DNA from: Lachnospiraceae bacterium
Lineage (GTDB): Bacteria; Bacillota; Clostridia; Lachnospirales; Lachnospiraceae
DNA: 64,000 nucleotides
Direction: 5' to 3'
Assembly: GCA_910576125.1 (NCBI GenBank)
Contig: CAJTHM010000022.1
Span: 39,673 to 103,672 of the forward strand
In this document: one piece after another, positions 1-9,209 of the stretch
Layout: the number at the start of each line of letters is the position of its first letter
Numbering within the stretch: the stretch's first letter is position 1
Translations under genes and position numbers: made by a program
The notes under the pieces: generated by a model
Told to the model about the DNA's origin: nothing
The model's input: only the letters and a program-made list of their open reading frames with translations
Database searches by the model: none

Positions 1-1720
1 GATTGAAACGCTCCACCGAATAGATGGCCGCATCGTCATTGTAGAAGCCCTGGTTGACGAAGTTGCTGACATCACCAAAGTCCGCGCCCCATCCGATGAC
101 GTCAAAGGACTGAAGCTGAGGCTTACGCACCTCATCTGCGGCGCTGGATACATAGGTGTTGATATTGAAGTTCACATAGTCCGTTCCAAGGGCCTCAAAT
201 GTCTCCTTGTAGATTGTGGCGGAGTCAAGAGAGGTCTGGTCGCCGGCCTTGATGAAGTAGTCGATCTGGATAGGGAATGTCACGCCCTCAGCGCCCAGCT
301 CCTCCATGGCCTGCTGCTTGTACTGCTCACCCTTCTCCTGGTTGTAGCGTCTGGGCTTTGTGCCGTCTCCCTCCGGGATATCCAGAAGTTCGATGACGCG
401 GTTCACATAATCTTTGCCGTCAGAGAACACGCCCAGGTTCTGGCTGGTATATGCAAGGTTCTCCAGGCTCATGGGGTTCACCTGGTTGGTGAGATACCAG
501 ATGTTCGACAAATCCAGGCCCCAGTACAGGGACAGACGGAAAGCGTCGTTGGCTACAGCCTTGTTCCAGTTCTCGTCAGGATTCCCGTCCTTGTCCAGCT
601 TGAAATAGTTGAACAAAAGCGCATAGGAGAATTTTGCCACGCGGGTCTCGGCCAGGTTGCCGTACCACTGGTTACTGGGATCGTTGATGATGGTGGTCAG
701 CTTGGCAGTGCTCAGCTCTGTGTGATCCACTTCCCCTGTCTCCCACAGCTCGTCGTCGCGGTCGCCGCTCTCGATCATCTTTACCGTAACGGTATCGAAC
801 AGGGTGCAGTCCTTATCCCAATAGGATTCGTTCCTGGTGTATACTCTCTCGTTATTGGGCACGAAAGTAGTCAGCCTGTAGGGGCCGCTGTACCAGTAGT
901 CCTCATTGCTGATTCCCACTACGCCGTCCACGCCTACCTTGTCAATCATGCCCTGGGGCATGGGATACAGGCAGGAACCGGTAGCCAGAGTATCGAAATA
1001 GGCCACCTTGTCCAGGCAATGGTAAATCAGGGTGTAATCGTCAGGAGCTTCGATGCCTACCATCTCCAGGAACTTGCTGTTGTCCATGGTCTTAGCCTCT
1101 TCCTCGGAAAGACCCTTGGTATAGTCATAGTATTCCTGGGCGCCGGCAATAGTGGATACCGGCATGGAGGTGTTCAGTCCGGCGTTCTTATGGAAGTTCA
1201 GAATCCATTCCAGGGAAGTAATCCAGTCCTGAGCGGTACATTTTCCAATCTCATTTCCGTTCACGTCCACGTAGATGATATCATCGCGCAGATGGAATGT
1301 CCATGTCAAGCCTTCGTCCTCTGTGCCCCACTCGGTGGCCACGGCCGGAACAAGGCTGCCGTAATTGTCGAACTCAAGCAGAGGAGACAGGCAGTTGGCG
1401 CCTACAGTGCCCACATCGGTACCCTCGCTGTGCTGGCAAATCAGGGTGCTCAGGTCTCCGCCGCTGACGGAAGCCCATGTCTTAAAGTCCTTGATGGGCT
1501 CGCCTGCCGTGGCTTCGCCGCCCTCGTCGGCAGGGGTAGATTCCTCTCCGCCCTCCGCCTCCTCGCTTCCGCTCTCCTCGGAAACCGCGGCGCTCTCGCT
1601 GCCGCTATCTACGGCTTCTGAAGCGCTGCTGCTCTCTGTGCCGCCGTTGCCGCAGCCAGTCGCCAGCATGGCAGCCGCCAGCAGAATAGCGAGAATCTTC
1701 GCTACTTTCTTCTTTTTCAT
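1..1720 (-). CDS. Oligopeptide ABC transporter substrate-binding lipoprotein (C-terminus beyond window)
   Basis: Probably an extracytoplasmic solute-binding protein of the SBP_bac_5 (OppA/DppA) family, anchored outside the membrane and delivering peptides to an ABC permease. About 573 residues are visible. A Lys-rich N-terminus and hydrophobic stretch end in a lipobox with the lipidated Cys at residue 23 (LATGC). A Ser/Glu/Gly-rich linker follows (about residues 28-60), then the mature domain, with family-typical stretches such as CLSPLLEF and TWTFHLRDD. The start is set by GAAAGGAG about 8 bases upstream of ATG. The permease and ATPase genes would be expected beyond the left edge. The substrate cannot be read from the sequence; related proteins also bind nickel or sugars. 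Confidence 0.85.
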   Translation of the reverse strand, partial: MKKKKVAKILAILLAAAMLATGCGNGGTESSSASEAVDSGSESAAVSEESGSEEAEGGEESTPADEGGEATAGEPIKDFKTWASVSGGDLSTLICQHSEGTDVGTVGANCLSPLLEFDNYGSLVPAVATEWGTEDEGLTWTFHLRDDIIYVDVNGNEIGKCTAQDWITSLEWILNFHKNAGLNTSMPVSTIAGAQEYYDYTKGLSEEEAKTMDNSKFLEMVGIEAPDDYTLIYHCLDKVAYFDTLATGSCLYPMPQGMIDKVGVDGVVGISNEDYWYSGPYRLTTFVPNNERVYTRNESYWDKDCTLFDTVTVKMIESGDRDDELWETGEVDHTELSTAKLTTIINDPSNQWYGNLAETRVAKFSYALLFNYFKLDKDGNPDENWNKAVANDAFRLSLYWGLDLSNIWYLTNQVNPMSLENLAYTSQNLGVFSDGKDYVNRVIELLDIPEGDGTKPRRYNQEKGEQYKQQAMEELGAEGVTFPIQIDYFIKAGDQTSLDSATIYKETFEALGTDYVNFNINTYVSSAADEVRKPQLQSFDVIGWGADFGDVSNFVNQGFYNDDAAIYSVERFN

Positions 1721-1752
1721 AATACTCTCCTTTCTTTTCAGCCATTTTATGT

Positions 1753-1798
1753 ATGCTTTCGGAAAAGCATCAAAACCCGCCTGGCCGGCGGAGGTTTT
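1753..1798 (-). promoter_or_regulatory. Two hairpins in the leader of the peptide-binding lipoprotein gene
   Basis: On the minus strand, 33 to 78 bases before the start codon, two inverted repeats lie in tandem. AAAACC/GGTTTT flanks a GC-rich CCGCC/GGCGG stem (1772-1798), and ATGCTTT/AAAGCAT lies nearer the gene (1753-1770). The first is followed by GGTTTTG, so it could act as a leaky terminator or attenuator, or simply stabilise the mRNA. The rest of 1799-2215 is AT-rich and carries no gene that I can support. Confidence 0.4.
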
Positions 1799-2132
1799 GC
1801 ATTGTGGGAAAATAGCTTTCCTAGTCCCATAAAGTACACTTTTTGGGAATAGGATTTACTAATAAATTTTGTACCTATTTTACATCATCAATGTATAAAT
1901 ATCAAGGAATTCTTATATCTTTTTTAATTTTTTTTAATATATATGAAAGTTTATTCTTTTTTCTTCCCCTTTCAATACTCACTCCAAAAAGTGTAGGTTT
2001 TGAAACTGATATAATATCTCTTTTGAGCTGATTTTCTATTATATATAATAAAAAGGAATCACTAAGGAACACTTCATATATCGAAATGTCCCTTACGACA
2101 TATCAAAGAAATTCCTATTCTTGTTGATTTTG

Positions 2133-2164
2133 AAAGCGGCATTGGCACAAAGCTGATGCCGCTA
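2133..2164. repeat. Imperfect inverted repeat in intergenic DNA
   Basis: AGCGGCAT and TGCCGCT arms face each other around an ACAAA-containing loop in otherwise AT-rich DNA between the lipoprotein and lysyl-tRNA synthetase genes. No U-tract follows on either strand, so it is not a standard terminator. Function unknown. Confidence 0.3.
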
Positions 2165-2216
2165 AGAGAGTGAACTGTCTGAATATATTTAATGTGTCAT
2201 TTGTTTATTTTAAAGA

Positions 2217-2249
2217 AGAAAAACGGTATAGCCGCAAAGACTATACCGT
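2217..2249 (-). terminator. Rho-independent terminator of the lysyl-tRNA synthetase gene
   Basis: A perfect 9-bp stem (ACGGTATAG / CTATACCGT) is followed on the minus strand by TTTTTCTTC. It lies about 130 bases after the lysS stop codon. Confidence 0.8.
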
Positions 2250-2376
2250 AATCTGATACAAAGATGCCCTGATACCTTTCACATAATCCGTGTTCTGTGA
2301 CTCCTTTGTCCTCTTTTGATAAAATCTGGTCCTATTCTGCATCAGCAGTACCAGAAATAAAAAATGCAGGTCATTC

Positions 2377-4389
2377 TCAGCAGATTCTCGTCCCCTCCGG
2401 CACGATGTCGTCCACGATTACCACCTGGCAGCCGCAGGCGTTGTTCGTCCCGGCTAACAGCATACCCTCACTCTTGACCCCAACGAACCGGGTAGGCTGG
2501 AGATTGGCTACCACGATGATTTTCTTGCCGATCAGCTGCTCCGGCTTGTAGTACTGCTTGATACTGGACACGATGACCCTCTCCTTCAGCCCGTCGAACA
2601 GGGTCAGCTTGTAGCAGCTGTGGGACTTCCTGATCTCGGCGCATTTCAGCACCTTGCAGACCCGCAGGTCGATCTTCCGGAATTCCTCGATGTCGATTTC
2701 CTCCCCTATGGGCGCCACTTCGTCAGGCTCGCCGTATTCCACTGCAGGCTCCTCTTCCACGGGCTCCTGCGCAGGAGCCGTCAGCGCCTTCTCCTCCTCT
2801 TCCGTCTTCGGTGTGGAGAAATCAAGCAGTGACAGGAACTTGTCCTTCTCGATGGCGTACAGGAACAGGTAGAGCCTGGGGCCCTTTTCCTTATTTAAAA
2901 GGAGCCTGTACACATTCTTGAAGAAGGTGCCCTGGAGGGCTTTCAGGTTCTCCGCCTCATAGCCGTAAATCCGCTTGGGAATCTCGTAGAGCTCCTTGTT
3001 CAGCTCATCCAGCGTATACTCGTTGCCGGACAGGTAGACGTGGAGCATCTTCACCGCATCCCTCTCCTTCTCGTCCAGGCCCTCGTACACAGGCCAGTTC
3101 CGCACCGGGCAGAGCCTGTTCACATTCTCCGGAGAGCAGTTCTCCAGCCAGTACTTCGCAAGGCCTAAGCGTTCCTTGAAATCTTCATATTTATAAGGCG
3201 TCCCTATCTTCTCGAACACCGTCTCCAGCATCTCCACGTTGAAGTCCACGATGGAGCCCAGCTGCACCAGGTGGGACATGGGCACTGTCTTAATCTTCTC
3301 ATCGAACATGAGACAGTTGTTCATGATATCACGTATATAATCATCCGCCGTACCGTCCAGGAAGCTGTTGTACTGCTTGTCGAACTCGAAATACTGCCGC
3401 AGGATACCGTCGTCAAAGCAGAAATCAAAGGCCTTGTTGGGCTCCGCCTTGGCGTAGAGCCAGAGGATGACTTCCGGCTGGTAGATGTTAAGCAGGGTAT
3501 CCGGCGTCAGGTTCAGGCCTGTGGAGCCGGACATCTTCCCCGCCACGCCCTTGATGCCGATGAACTCATAGCCCTCGAACAGGGGCGCTTCGTAATCGAA
3601 AATCTTCCTGGAGATGACTTTGCTGGTGTCATAGCTGCCCCCGGGGCTGGCGTGATCCTTCCCGCCGGGTTCGAAGTCCACCTGCTCATATTTCCAGCGC
3701 ATGGGCCAGTCTATCTTCCAGGCCAGCTTGCAGTTGAAGTCCTTCGTGAAGTCATGCTCCCCCTCATGGCCGCAGACGCAGACGTACTTCGCTTTGGTGC
3801 AGTCCTGGGAGAGTTCCGTAATCTTCGTGGTGTCCCTGCCGCACTCCGGGCAATAGATTGCCACAGGATAATAGGCCTCCCGCTCGCCCTCCCGGGCGTC
3901 CTGAGTCCGGAAGCTGTCCAGGATATCGAATATTTCTCCACGTTTTTTCAACGCTTCGATGACATAGTCCTTGTACTTGCCGCTCTTGTTCATCTTGGCC
4001 TGGTATCTGTAATCCATCTTGATGCCGAATCTTTTTATGGCAGCCTCAAATTCCTTTTCAAAATATTCCGCGTAGGTCTTCTCCTCTGTGTCGAAAGGGT
4101 TGGGGACATCCGCGTAGGGCGCCCCGATATATTTCTCCATGTCGTTCCTGACTTTCGCCACGTTCACAGGTATCTTCCTGACTCTGTCATATTCATCCCA
4201 GGAGAAAAGCAGCTTCGCCTTTTTGCCTTTTCGCTCCAGGGCTTTCACCACGAACAGGCTGGTGGCGATGTCCCTGAAATTGCCGATATGGATAGAGCCG
4301 GAGGGGCTTATCCCGGCGGCGCATACATATTCTTCCTTGTCCGGATTCCTTTTAATGATTTTCTCCGCAATTCTGTCTGACCAATGCAT
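2377..4389 (-). CDS. lysS: Class I lysyl-tRNA synthetase with fused C-terminal tRNA-binding domain
   Basis: Charges tRNA-Lys with lysine. This is the class I (archaeal-type) enzyme, not the usual bacterial class II LysRS. The Rossmann signature HIGN sits at about residues 35-38 (GISPSGSIHIGNF). The KMSKS equivalent is KMSGS at about residue 284. A four-Cys zinc-ribbon-like insert (CPEC...CVCG) lies near residue 180-210. After an acidic, Pro/Glu-rich linker (about 530-560), the last 110 residues form an EMAPII/Trbp111-type tRNA-binding OB-fold (FRKIDLRVCKVLK), as at the end of many MetRS enzymes. I chose ATG 4389 because AAAGGAG lies just upstream; an in-frame TTG at 4410 precedes that site. 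A 670-residue length fits the class I core plus the added domain. Confidence 0.9.
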   Translation of the reverse strand: MHWSDRIAEKIIKRNPDKEEYVCAAGISPSGSIHIGNFRDIATSLFVVKALERKGKKAKLLFSWDEYDRVRKIPVNVAKVRNDMEKYIGAPYADVPNPFDTEEKTYAEYFEKEFEAAIKRFGIKMDYRYQAKMNKSGKYKDYVIEALKKRGEIFDILDSFRTQDAREGEREAYYPVAIYCPECGRDTTKITELSQDCTKAKYVCVCGHEGEHDFTKDFNCKLAWKIDWPMRWKYEQVDFEPGGKDHASPGGSYDTSKVISRKIFDYEAPLFEGYEFIGIKGVAGKMSGSTGLNLTPDTLLNIYQPEVILWLYAKAEPNKAFDFCFDDGILRQYFEFDKQYNSFLDGTADDYIRDIMNNCLMFDEKIKTVPMSHLVQLGSIVDFNVEMLETVFEKIGTPYKYEDFKERLGLAKYWLENCSPENVNRLCPVRNWPVYEGLDEKERDAVKMLHVYLSGNEYTLDELNKELYEIPKRIYGYEAENLKALQGTFFKNVYRLLLNKEKGPRLYLFLYAIEKDKFLSLLDFSTPKTEEEEKALTAPAQEPVEEEPAVEYGEPDEVAPIGEEIDIEEFRKIDLRVCKVLKCAEIRKSHSCYKLTLFDGLKERVIVSSIKQYYKPEQLIGKKIIVVANLQPTRFVGVKSEGMLLAGTNNACGCQVVIVDDIVPEGTRIC

Positions 4390-4497
4390 ATCTTGTCCGC
4401 TCCTTTGCAATTATGGTGGTAATTATACAATATGGGCCGCGTAAAGTCAAACATTTCGCATCTTACACGGAACTCTTTCATGGAGAATCCATAGGAC

Positions 4498-6005
4498 TCA
4501 TAAAATCCCATAGGGATATCTGTACTGATATATGGGTGTAAGGTCTCTTTTCGCTACTATCAGAAATGTCAAATCGCACAAAGGACGGTCTATCTTATTC
4601 CATTCCAAACATAGCGTAAAATCGTAAAAATGTGCATTTGAATCATGCATCCATTTGGGACATGGCTGCTCCAGGGCAAGGAACATCTGCTTTCCCCCCG
4701 CCTTTCCTTTCGCTGTGGCAAACAAAAGGAAATCCCCGGAAATTTCGGGAGTTTGAATCCATCCCTCTAAATGCAGGTACACCGGATTCGACCTCATTGC
4801 GTAAAACATCACCCGCGCAGATATTTCCCTGGCGTCCTCAGCTTTAAAAGAAGCAAAGACCACATCCGGCATCAGAAAAGCCTCTGCTCTTCGCCTATAC
4901 AGACGCGTCAGCCTGTTTTTGAAGAAGCCGCAGCTGTCCTCCGTATTTGCAATACAGGCGTTCTCCCCTGCTGTACCAGGGATGCACAGACCGGATGGAT
5001 GGAACCGAAGAAACAGAAATTCCTTGTCCATGCAAAGCCGCATTTCTTCCAGCTTCTTCGCAATAGATTCCCGATTCTGCGCCGTATCTTCCGCTGCGGC
5101 GTCTGTCTCTTCCGCCCGGGCGTCTGCCTCGTTTCTATGGGAAAACAGTTCTTCTTTTGAATGAATGTCCAGCGTGATGGGAAGATGCAGTTTAGCCAGC
5201 TCCCGGGACACCTGCCCGCATTCTGTCTCATCCATGAACTGTCCCCTATTCCAATCCGCGTTATTCGCTGTGTCACTGATATAAGGTGTGCGAAAATCAT
5301 GTCTCGCCGCTTTGAGCTTTTCGCCGCAGAATTTTCCAATCGCGGAAAGTTCATCCCTGTTTTCTTTCAATACCATTGTGATGCAGTACAGTTTTGCCCA
5401 GTGCGTTCCTAAGCGGCGTTCCGCATTTACCTTTGCAATTTTTTCAAGATTATGATAAAAGCTTTCGAACTGGACGGATGAGCAGATTTCGCGGTATCTC
5501 TCAGGCTTTAGCGTCTCTACCGACAGATTCACATGACGGATATTTGCCGAAAAAATGGTACGGATTTCCTCTTCTGTCATGGTTCTGCAGAAATTGGAAG
5601 TGAAAAAGACATTCTTTCTGCCGGATTTCGGCAGCAATTTTAAAAATTTCAGAAAATTCGGGGCTATGGACGGCTCATAAAGGCATGAAAAAAGGATTCC
5701 CGCCCCCCCAAACTTTTCAGAGGTCTGATCAAAGGAAAAAGGCTCAGTATCTTCCGATATACCTCCTCTGACATATAACATGCTTTCTGTTCAAAGTCGT
5801 TAAAGCAGAACCTGCAGCGCAAGTTGCATGTATTATTGATATCGAAAGTCATGGCATCATAAAACGGCTCCTCATAGCGGGGCTTCTGCATCCATTTTCC
5901 ATCCTTTTTTACGATACGAAAAGACGTATAATATTTTACATATGTCAGAATCTTTTTTATGTTTCCTTTATAGTTTGCCATGGACCATAGGATTATCTTC
6001 TTCAA
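4498..6005 (-). pseudogene. Radical SAM protein, frame interrupted at a G7 tract
   Basis: The N-terminal part has the radical SAM cluster motif CNLRCRFC, which binds a 4Fe-4S cluster through three Cys. The rest (GGAGILFSCLYEPS onward, about 400 residues) continues in another frame. The two frames meet at seven consecutive G on the coding strand (5703-5709). Eight G, or a -1 ribosomal slip on the tract, would join them into one protein of about 500 residues. C-terminal Cys residues (LCIPG, ACIAN, DSCGF) resemble auxiliary-cluster ligands. I set the start at TTG 6005 because AGGAGG lies 6 bases upstream. It could be a decayed gene, a phase-variable gene, a programmed-slip site or a sequencing error. 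Its substrate is unknown. Confidence 0.7.
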
Positions 6006-6065
6006 TGGCTGACCTCCTGTTTTTATTATCTTAGTTCCATTATACATTTCTTACCCGATAATGTA

Positions 6066-6140
6066 ATTATGCTGCATAACGCTGAATACTGCCTAATGCA
6101 ATCATACAATCGAACCAGTCAGCGTTATGCAGTCTGTTTT
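6066..6140 (+). repeat. Palindromic intergenic repeat, copy A
   Basis: Perfect 14-bp arms CTGCATAACGCTGA (6072-6085) and TCAGCGTTATGCAG (6119-6132) enclose a 33-base loop, giving a 61-base core. Copy B at 15.5 kb has the same arms and a clearly similar loop in reverse orientation. The outer CAGTATAA ends seen in other copies are not obvious here. The rest of 6141-6323 is AT-rich leader DNA for the next operon. Confidence 0.75.
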
Positions 6141-6323
6141 GAATCAAATGTAGTCATATCTCCATGATAATATGGCCTGATGAAAATGTCAAACAATCGC
6201 ATCCAAAAAAACTAAAATAAATCGTATTCAATTTAATTAGATATATATAAAATTAATTATTGACATATTTATATTATTAATATATAATCAAATAAAAATA
6301 TTAAATTAGAAAGGAGTAAAACT

Positions 6324-6692
6324 ATGGAAAGCGAAAAAATCCAGACATTCATTAACTACCTTGACCAGCGAACCTCCTCCGTACAGGAAGATACTCTCCG
6401 CCTGATAGCGGACAATCGGAGAGACGAGGCCAACTTTGAGAAAATCCGGACGAATATCTTCCAAATCGTCAAGACAATCTTCCAGGCCTCCGTCCGGGTA
6501 TCACAGGAGGAAAGCGAACGCGTCAGATTCTTAGACACAAAACTCACCTTATTTCAAGAGACCTGGGAAAGCCATCTCACGGAAGCAAAGGAACACGGCG
6601 ACGACCTGAAGATAGTGCAGGAGCAGACCAGACTGGAAGCCCTGGCCGAGATTCGGGATACTTTTCAAAAGATATGGGGGGAATCATTATGA
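6324..6692 (+). CDS. Small predicted-helical protein, first gene of an ArsR operon
   Basis: A 122-residue protein rich in charged residues with no Cys, signal peptide or membrane segment; it is probably all-helical and cytosolic. I do not recognise the family. A good ribosome site (GAAAGGAG) lies 9 bases upstream. Its TGA stop overlaps the ATG of the ArsR-type gene (ATGA), so the two are translationally coupled and may act together. An AT-rich promoter region precedes it. Confidence 0.7.
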   Translation: MESEKIQTFINYLDQRTSSVQEDTLRLIADNRRDEANFEKIRTNIFQIVKTIFQASVRVSQEESERVRFLDTKLTLFQETWESHLTEAKEHGDDLKIVQEQTRLEALAEIRDTFQKIWGESL

Positions 6693-7240
6693 CAGAAGAA
6701 AACGCAATCAGGCTGTTCAAATGCCTGGCAGACAAGTCCAGGCTGCAGATATTGAAGTCCCTGGCCGTGGAGGATATGTATGTGGAACTGCTGGCGGAGC
6801 GGCTGAACCTGACCCCTGCCACTATTTCCTTCCATCTGCGCAAGCTGTCGGAGATCGATGCCGTCAGGTCCTATAAGACCCAGTATTATACCATGTATTC
6901 CCTGCGCCAGGACACCTTTGCCGTGAAGATTCTGGATATCCTGAAAGAACAGTCGGATGAGGCAGATTTGCAGGCAAGGCGGGAGCAGGCCTACCGCCAG
7001 AAAGTGATAGACGCTTTCTTCCAGTACGGAAAGCTGAAATCCATTCCCGCCCAGCGCAAGAAGGAGCGAATCGTTCTGGAAGAAATCGCGAAAGCTTTCG
7101 AGCCGGGCAGAATCTATTCCGAGCGGGAAGTCAACATCCTCATCGCGGATTTCCATGATGATTTCTGTACTATCCGGCGGGATATGATTTCCGAGCAGCT
7201 GATGGACAGGGACGAGCGGGGATATTGGCGGCTTGTTTAA
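6689..7240 (+). CDS. ArsR-type winged-helix regulator with DUF2087-like C-terminus
   Basis: The N-terminal 80 residues form an ArsR-type winged helix: FKCLADKSRLQILKSL, then LAERLNLTPATISFHLRKL as the recognition helix region. The C-terminal part (about 110-183) resembles DUF2087, with the IPAQRKKERIVLEEI and FEPGRIYSEREVN stretches. No metal-binding Cys pair is visible, so the signal sensed is probably not a thiophilic metal. The start at 6689 overlaps the preceding stop (ATGA) and has GGGGGGA as its ribosome site; an in-frame ATG at 6674 lies before that site. Likely an autoregulator or local repressor. Confidence 0.85.
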   Translation: MTEENAIRLFKCLADKSRLQILKSLAVEDMYVELLAERLNLTPATISFHLRKLSEIDAVRSYKTQYYTMYSLRQDTFAVKILDILKEQSDEADLQARREQAYRQKVIDAFFQYGKLKSIPAQRKKERIVLEEIAKAFEPGRIYSEREVNILIADFHDDFCTIRRDMISEQLMDRDERGYWRLV

Positions 7241-7625
7241 CCCCCCGCGCTCTGGTACTTCCCCGTCCCATACCGCCAGAACAGCGCAGCCGCCGTCACC
7301 GCCAGAGCCGCGGCCACCACAGGCCCAATCCAGTAGATGGGCCTGTTTTCCATGCCCAGCAGGAATCCGGCCGGATAATAGCTGGAAAAAGAAAGCGCCC
7401 CTGCATCCATCCCGGCATCATGGCTATGGGCACCAGCTCCACAATCAGGTCAGAAGAACTGACACGGCTGTCATGTTGTATTCTTACATGAAGGCCCTCC
7501 CTCTGCAGCAAACAATGCCCCTCCAGCTCCTCAATGTCCTGCAGATTGCGGGTGGTCAGCAGGATGGTCACGCCCCGCTCTCTGTTGATTTTCTTCACGA
7601 ACTCCCGAAGCAGATTCAGCATATG
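7237..7625 (-). pseudogene. Fossil of an ABC transporter (ATPase end joined to permease end)
   Basis: On the minus strand the end of an ABC ATPase is recognisable (GVTILLTTRNLQDIEELEGH, the region after Walker B with the switch-like position). It is followed in a different frame by the end of an ABC-2 type permease (FSSYYPAGFLLG, then a hydrophobic helix and RYGTGKYQSAGG, then stop). Walker A, Walker B and most membrane segments are absent. This looks like a large internal deletion of an efflux operon. Its stop overlaps the stop of the convergent ArsR-type gene. Confidence 0.65.
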
Positions 7626-8027
7626 GTGAGCACGGCATCCATGCGCAGCCTTGTCTGCAATGTCTGTATGATGGTCACGGAACTATTTTCCGATATCGGA
7701 GAGGATGTGCTGATTCAGCTGATCAAAAATTATGTCGAAGCCCATTACGCGGAGAATATCTATCTGAAGACTGTGGCGGAAGAGACCGGGTTGTCCTACG
7801 CCTATATATCCCATTATTTCAGCGAAAAGCAAGGGATGGGCTTCGCGGATTACCTGAATTCCGTGCGGATTGAAAAAGCCTGTGAACTGTTAAAGGATTG
7901 GAAGATTCCTTTAAAGGAGATAGGGGAATCCGTGGGTTTCGGTTCCATGAATACTTTTGTGCGGAATATGAAGAAGTTCAGGGGCATGACCCCCGACGCC
8001 TACCGGAAAGCGAACAGTGATATATAA
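7626..8027 (+). pseudogene. Truncated AraC-family regulator (DNA-binding domain only)
   Basis: The last 110 residues are a standard AraC/XylS double helix-turn-helix: LKTVAEETGLSYAYISHYFSEKQG, then GESVGFGSMNTFVRNMKKFRGMTPDAYRK. It resembles the output domain of YesN-type response regulators. The receiver or sensor half is missing. The reading frame runs upstream into the ABC transporter fossil, without a convincing start or ribosome site. I read it as a remnant joined to the fossil by deletion; expression of the domain alone cannot be excluded. Confidence 0.65.
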
Positions 8028-8063
8028 ACAGGGCAGCGGAACATTTCCTCTGCCCTGTCATCT
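8028..8063. terminator. Bidirectional terminator hairpin
   Basis: ACAGGGCAG and CTGCCCTGT arms (8028-8058) form a GC-rich stem between convergent genes. A short T-rich run follows on the plus strand (CATCTTTTC). Confidence 0.65.
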
Positions 8064-8088
8064 TTTCAAATTTATATCGTATTTTCTA

Positions 8089-9078
8089 TCAAAGCTTGAT
8101 ACCTTTCAGCAAATCTCCAAGGGAAGTACCGATGGATTCCTTTGAGCTGTACTTGGCGGCCACCTTTTCATCCACCACATCAACATCCTGAGCGGTATCC
8201 GCCACTGCCTTGATGCTCAGGCTTATCTTGTTATTGTTGGTATTCAGCACCTTCACCCTGACGGTATCCCCTACGCTCAGCACCTCAGAAGGAGTCTTCA
8301 CTCTCTTCTGGCTGATCTGAGAGATATGCACAAGGCCGCTTAAGCCCTCGCCCAAATCCACGAACGCGCCGTAAGGCATGATGCTCTCCACCTTTCCTTC
8401 CAACACGGTGCCGGGCACTACCATGGCAATCCTGTGATTCAGGGCCTCCGCCTCTTTCTCTTTCAACACCTCTCTGGCGGAAAGAACCAGTTTCTTCTTT
8501 TCCTTCTCAACAGTGATGACATGAACCTCAAGTTCCCTGCCGACGAAAGTGTTCAAATCCTCCACATAGCTTAAGGAAAGATGGGAGGCCGGGATGAATC
8601 CCCTGATACCCTCTAAGAACGCCACCACTCCCTTATTCACGGTTTCCGCCACCTTTACGGTGACCACGGTCTTCTCATCCAGATATTTCTTTACCTTGTC
8701 CCATCCCAGCACATCGGCAGCCTCTACCCTGGAGAGCTGGATATTGCCCGCGCCGTCGTCTCTCTTTACCACAGTCGCCTCAATGACGTCACCCGCATGG
8801 ACATCAGCCATGATAGAAAAAGAGGGATCCTTGCTCATATCGGCAGCCTTGATGACGCCGGAAGCATAGTAATTCAGATCCAGCGTAACGCCCTCTTCGT
8901 TTACATCAATCACGGAACCGGAAATGATATCCCCCTCCTTGATGGTACGGAAAGATGCCTCCAGCTCCTTGCTGTAATCTTCCATGGTCTCTGTGGTGCC
9001 GATTTTTTCTGCCTTAACCTCCTCTACCGCCGCGGTCTCTTCTTTAACTTCCGCAGCTTCGTTCCTGATTTCTTCCAT
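8089..9078 (-). CDS. S1-domain RNA-binding protein (ribosomal protein S1-like)
   Basis: A 329-residue protein with three or four S1 OB-fold repeats after an acidic N-terminus. One repeat begins near residue 45 (EGDIISGSVIDVNEEGVTLD) and another near 130 (TVVTVKVAETVNKGVVAFLEG). The best one lies near 230-300 (GTVLEGKVESIMPYGAFVDL). Low-GC Gram-positives carry such short S1 homologues, which bind mRNA and may assist initiation or turnover. I start at ATG 9078, with AAGGAGG 11 bases upstream; the open frame extends farther but lacks a ribosome site. It follows gyrA by 131 bases in the same direction. Confidence 0.8.
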   Translation of the reverse strand: MEEIRNEAAEVKEETAAVEEVKAEKIGTTETMEDYSKELEASFRTIKEGDIISGSVIDVNEEGVTLDLNYYASGVIKAADMSKDPSFSIMADVHAGDVIEATVVKRDDGAGNIQLSRVEAADVLGWDKVKKYLDEKTVVTVKVAETVNKGVVAFLEGIRGFIPASHLSLSYVEDLNTFVGRELEVHVITVEKEKKKLVLSAREVLKEKEAEALNHRIAMVVPGTVLEGKVESIMPYGAFVDLGEGLSGLVHISQISQKRVKTPSEVLSVGDTVRVKVLNTNNNKISLSIKAVADTAQDVDVVDEKVAAKYSSKESIGTSLGDLLKGIKL

Positions 9079-9209
9079 AACTGAAAATACCTCCTTATTT
9101 ATCTCCCGCAAGCCGCCCCGCACAGGCTTTCGCCAGTCCGGGGCAGCTCCCATTCCAATTACGATTCTACCACGTATTTCCAATAAATTCCACTGTTTAG
9201 AGCATTTTT

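Noticed and set aside
722..1832. Plus-strand frames over the lipoprotein gene
   Set aside because: The minus strand encodes an intact lipoprotein with lipobox and ribosome site.
3271..4380. A 369-codon frame antisense to lysS
   Set aside because: Opposite a gene with clear catalytic motifs; composition is typical of a mirror frame.
4498..6005. Radical SAM protein as the maturase of the sulfatase at 31.8 kb
   Set aside because: The gene is interrupted, 26 kb away, and its Cys pattern outside the CxxxCxxC motif does not match what I know of sulfatase maturases.
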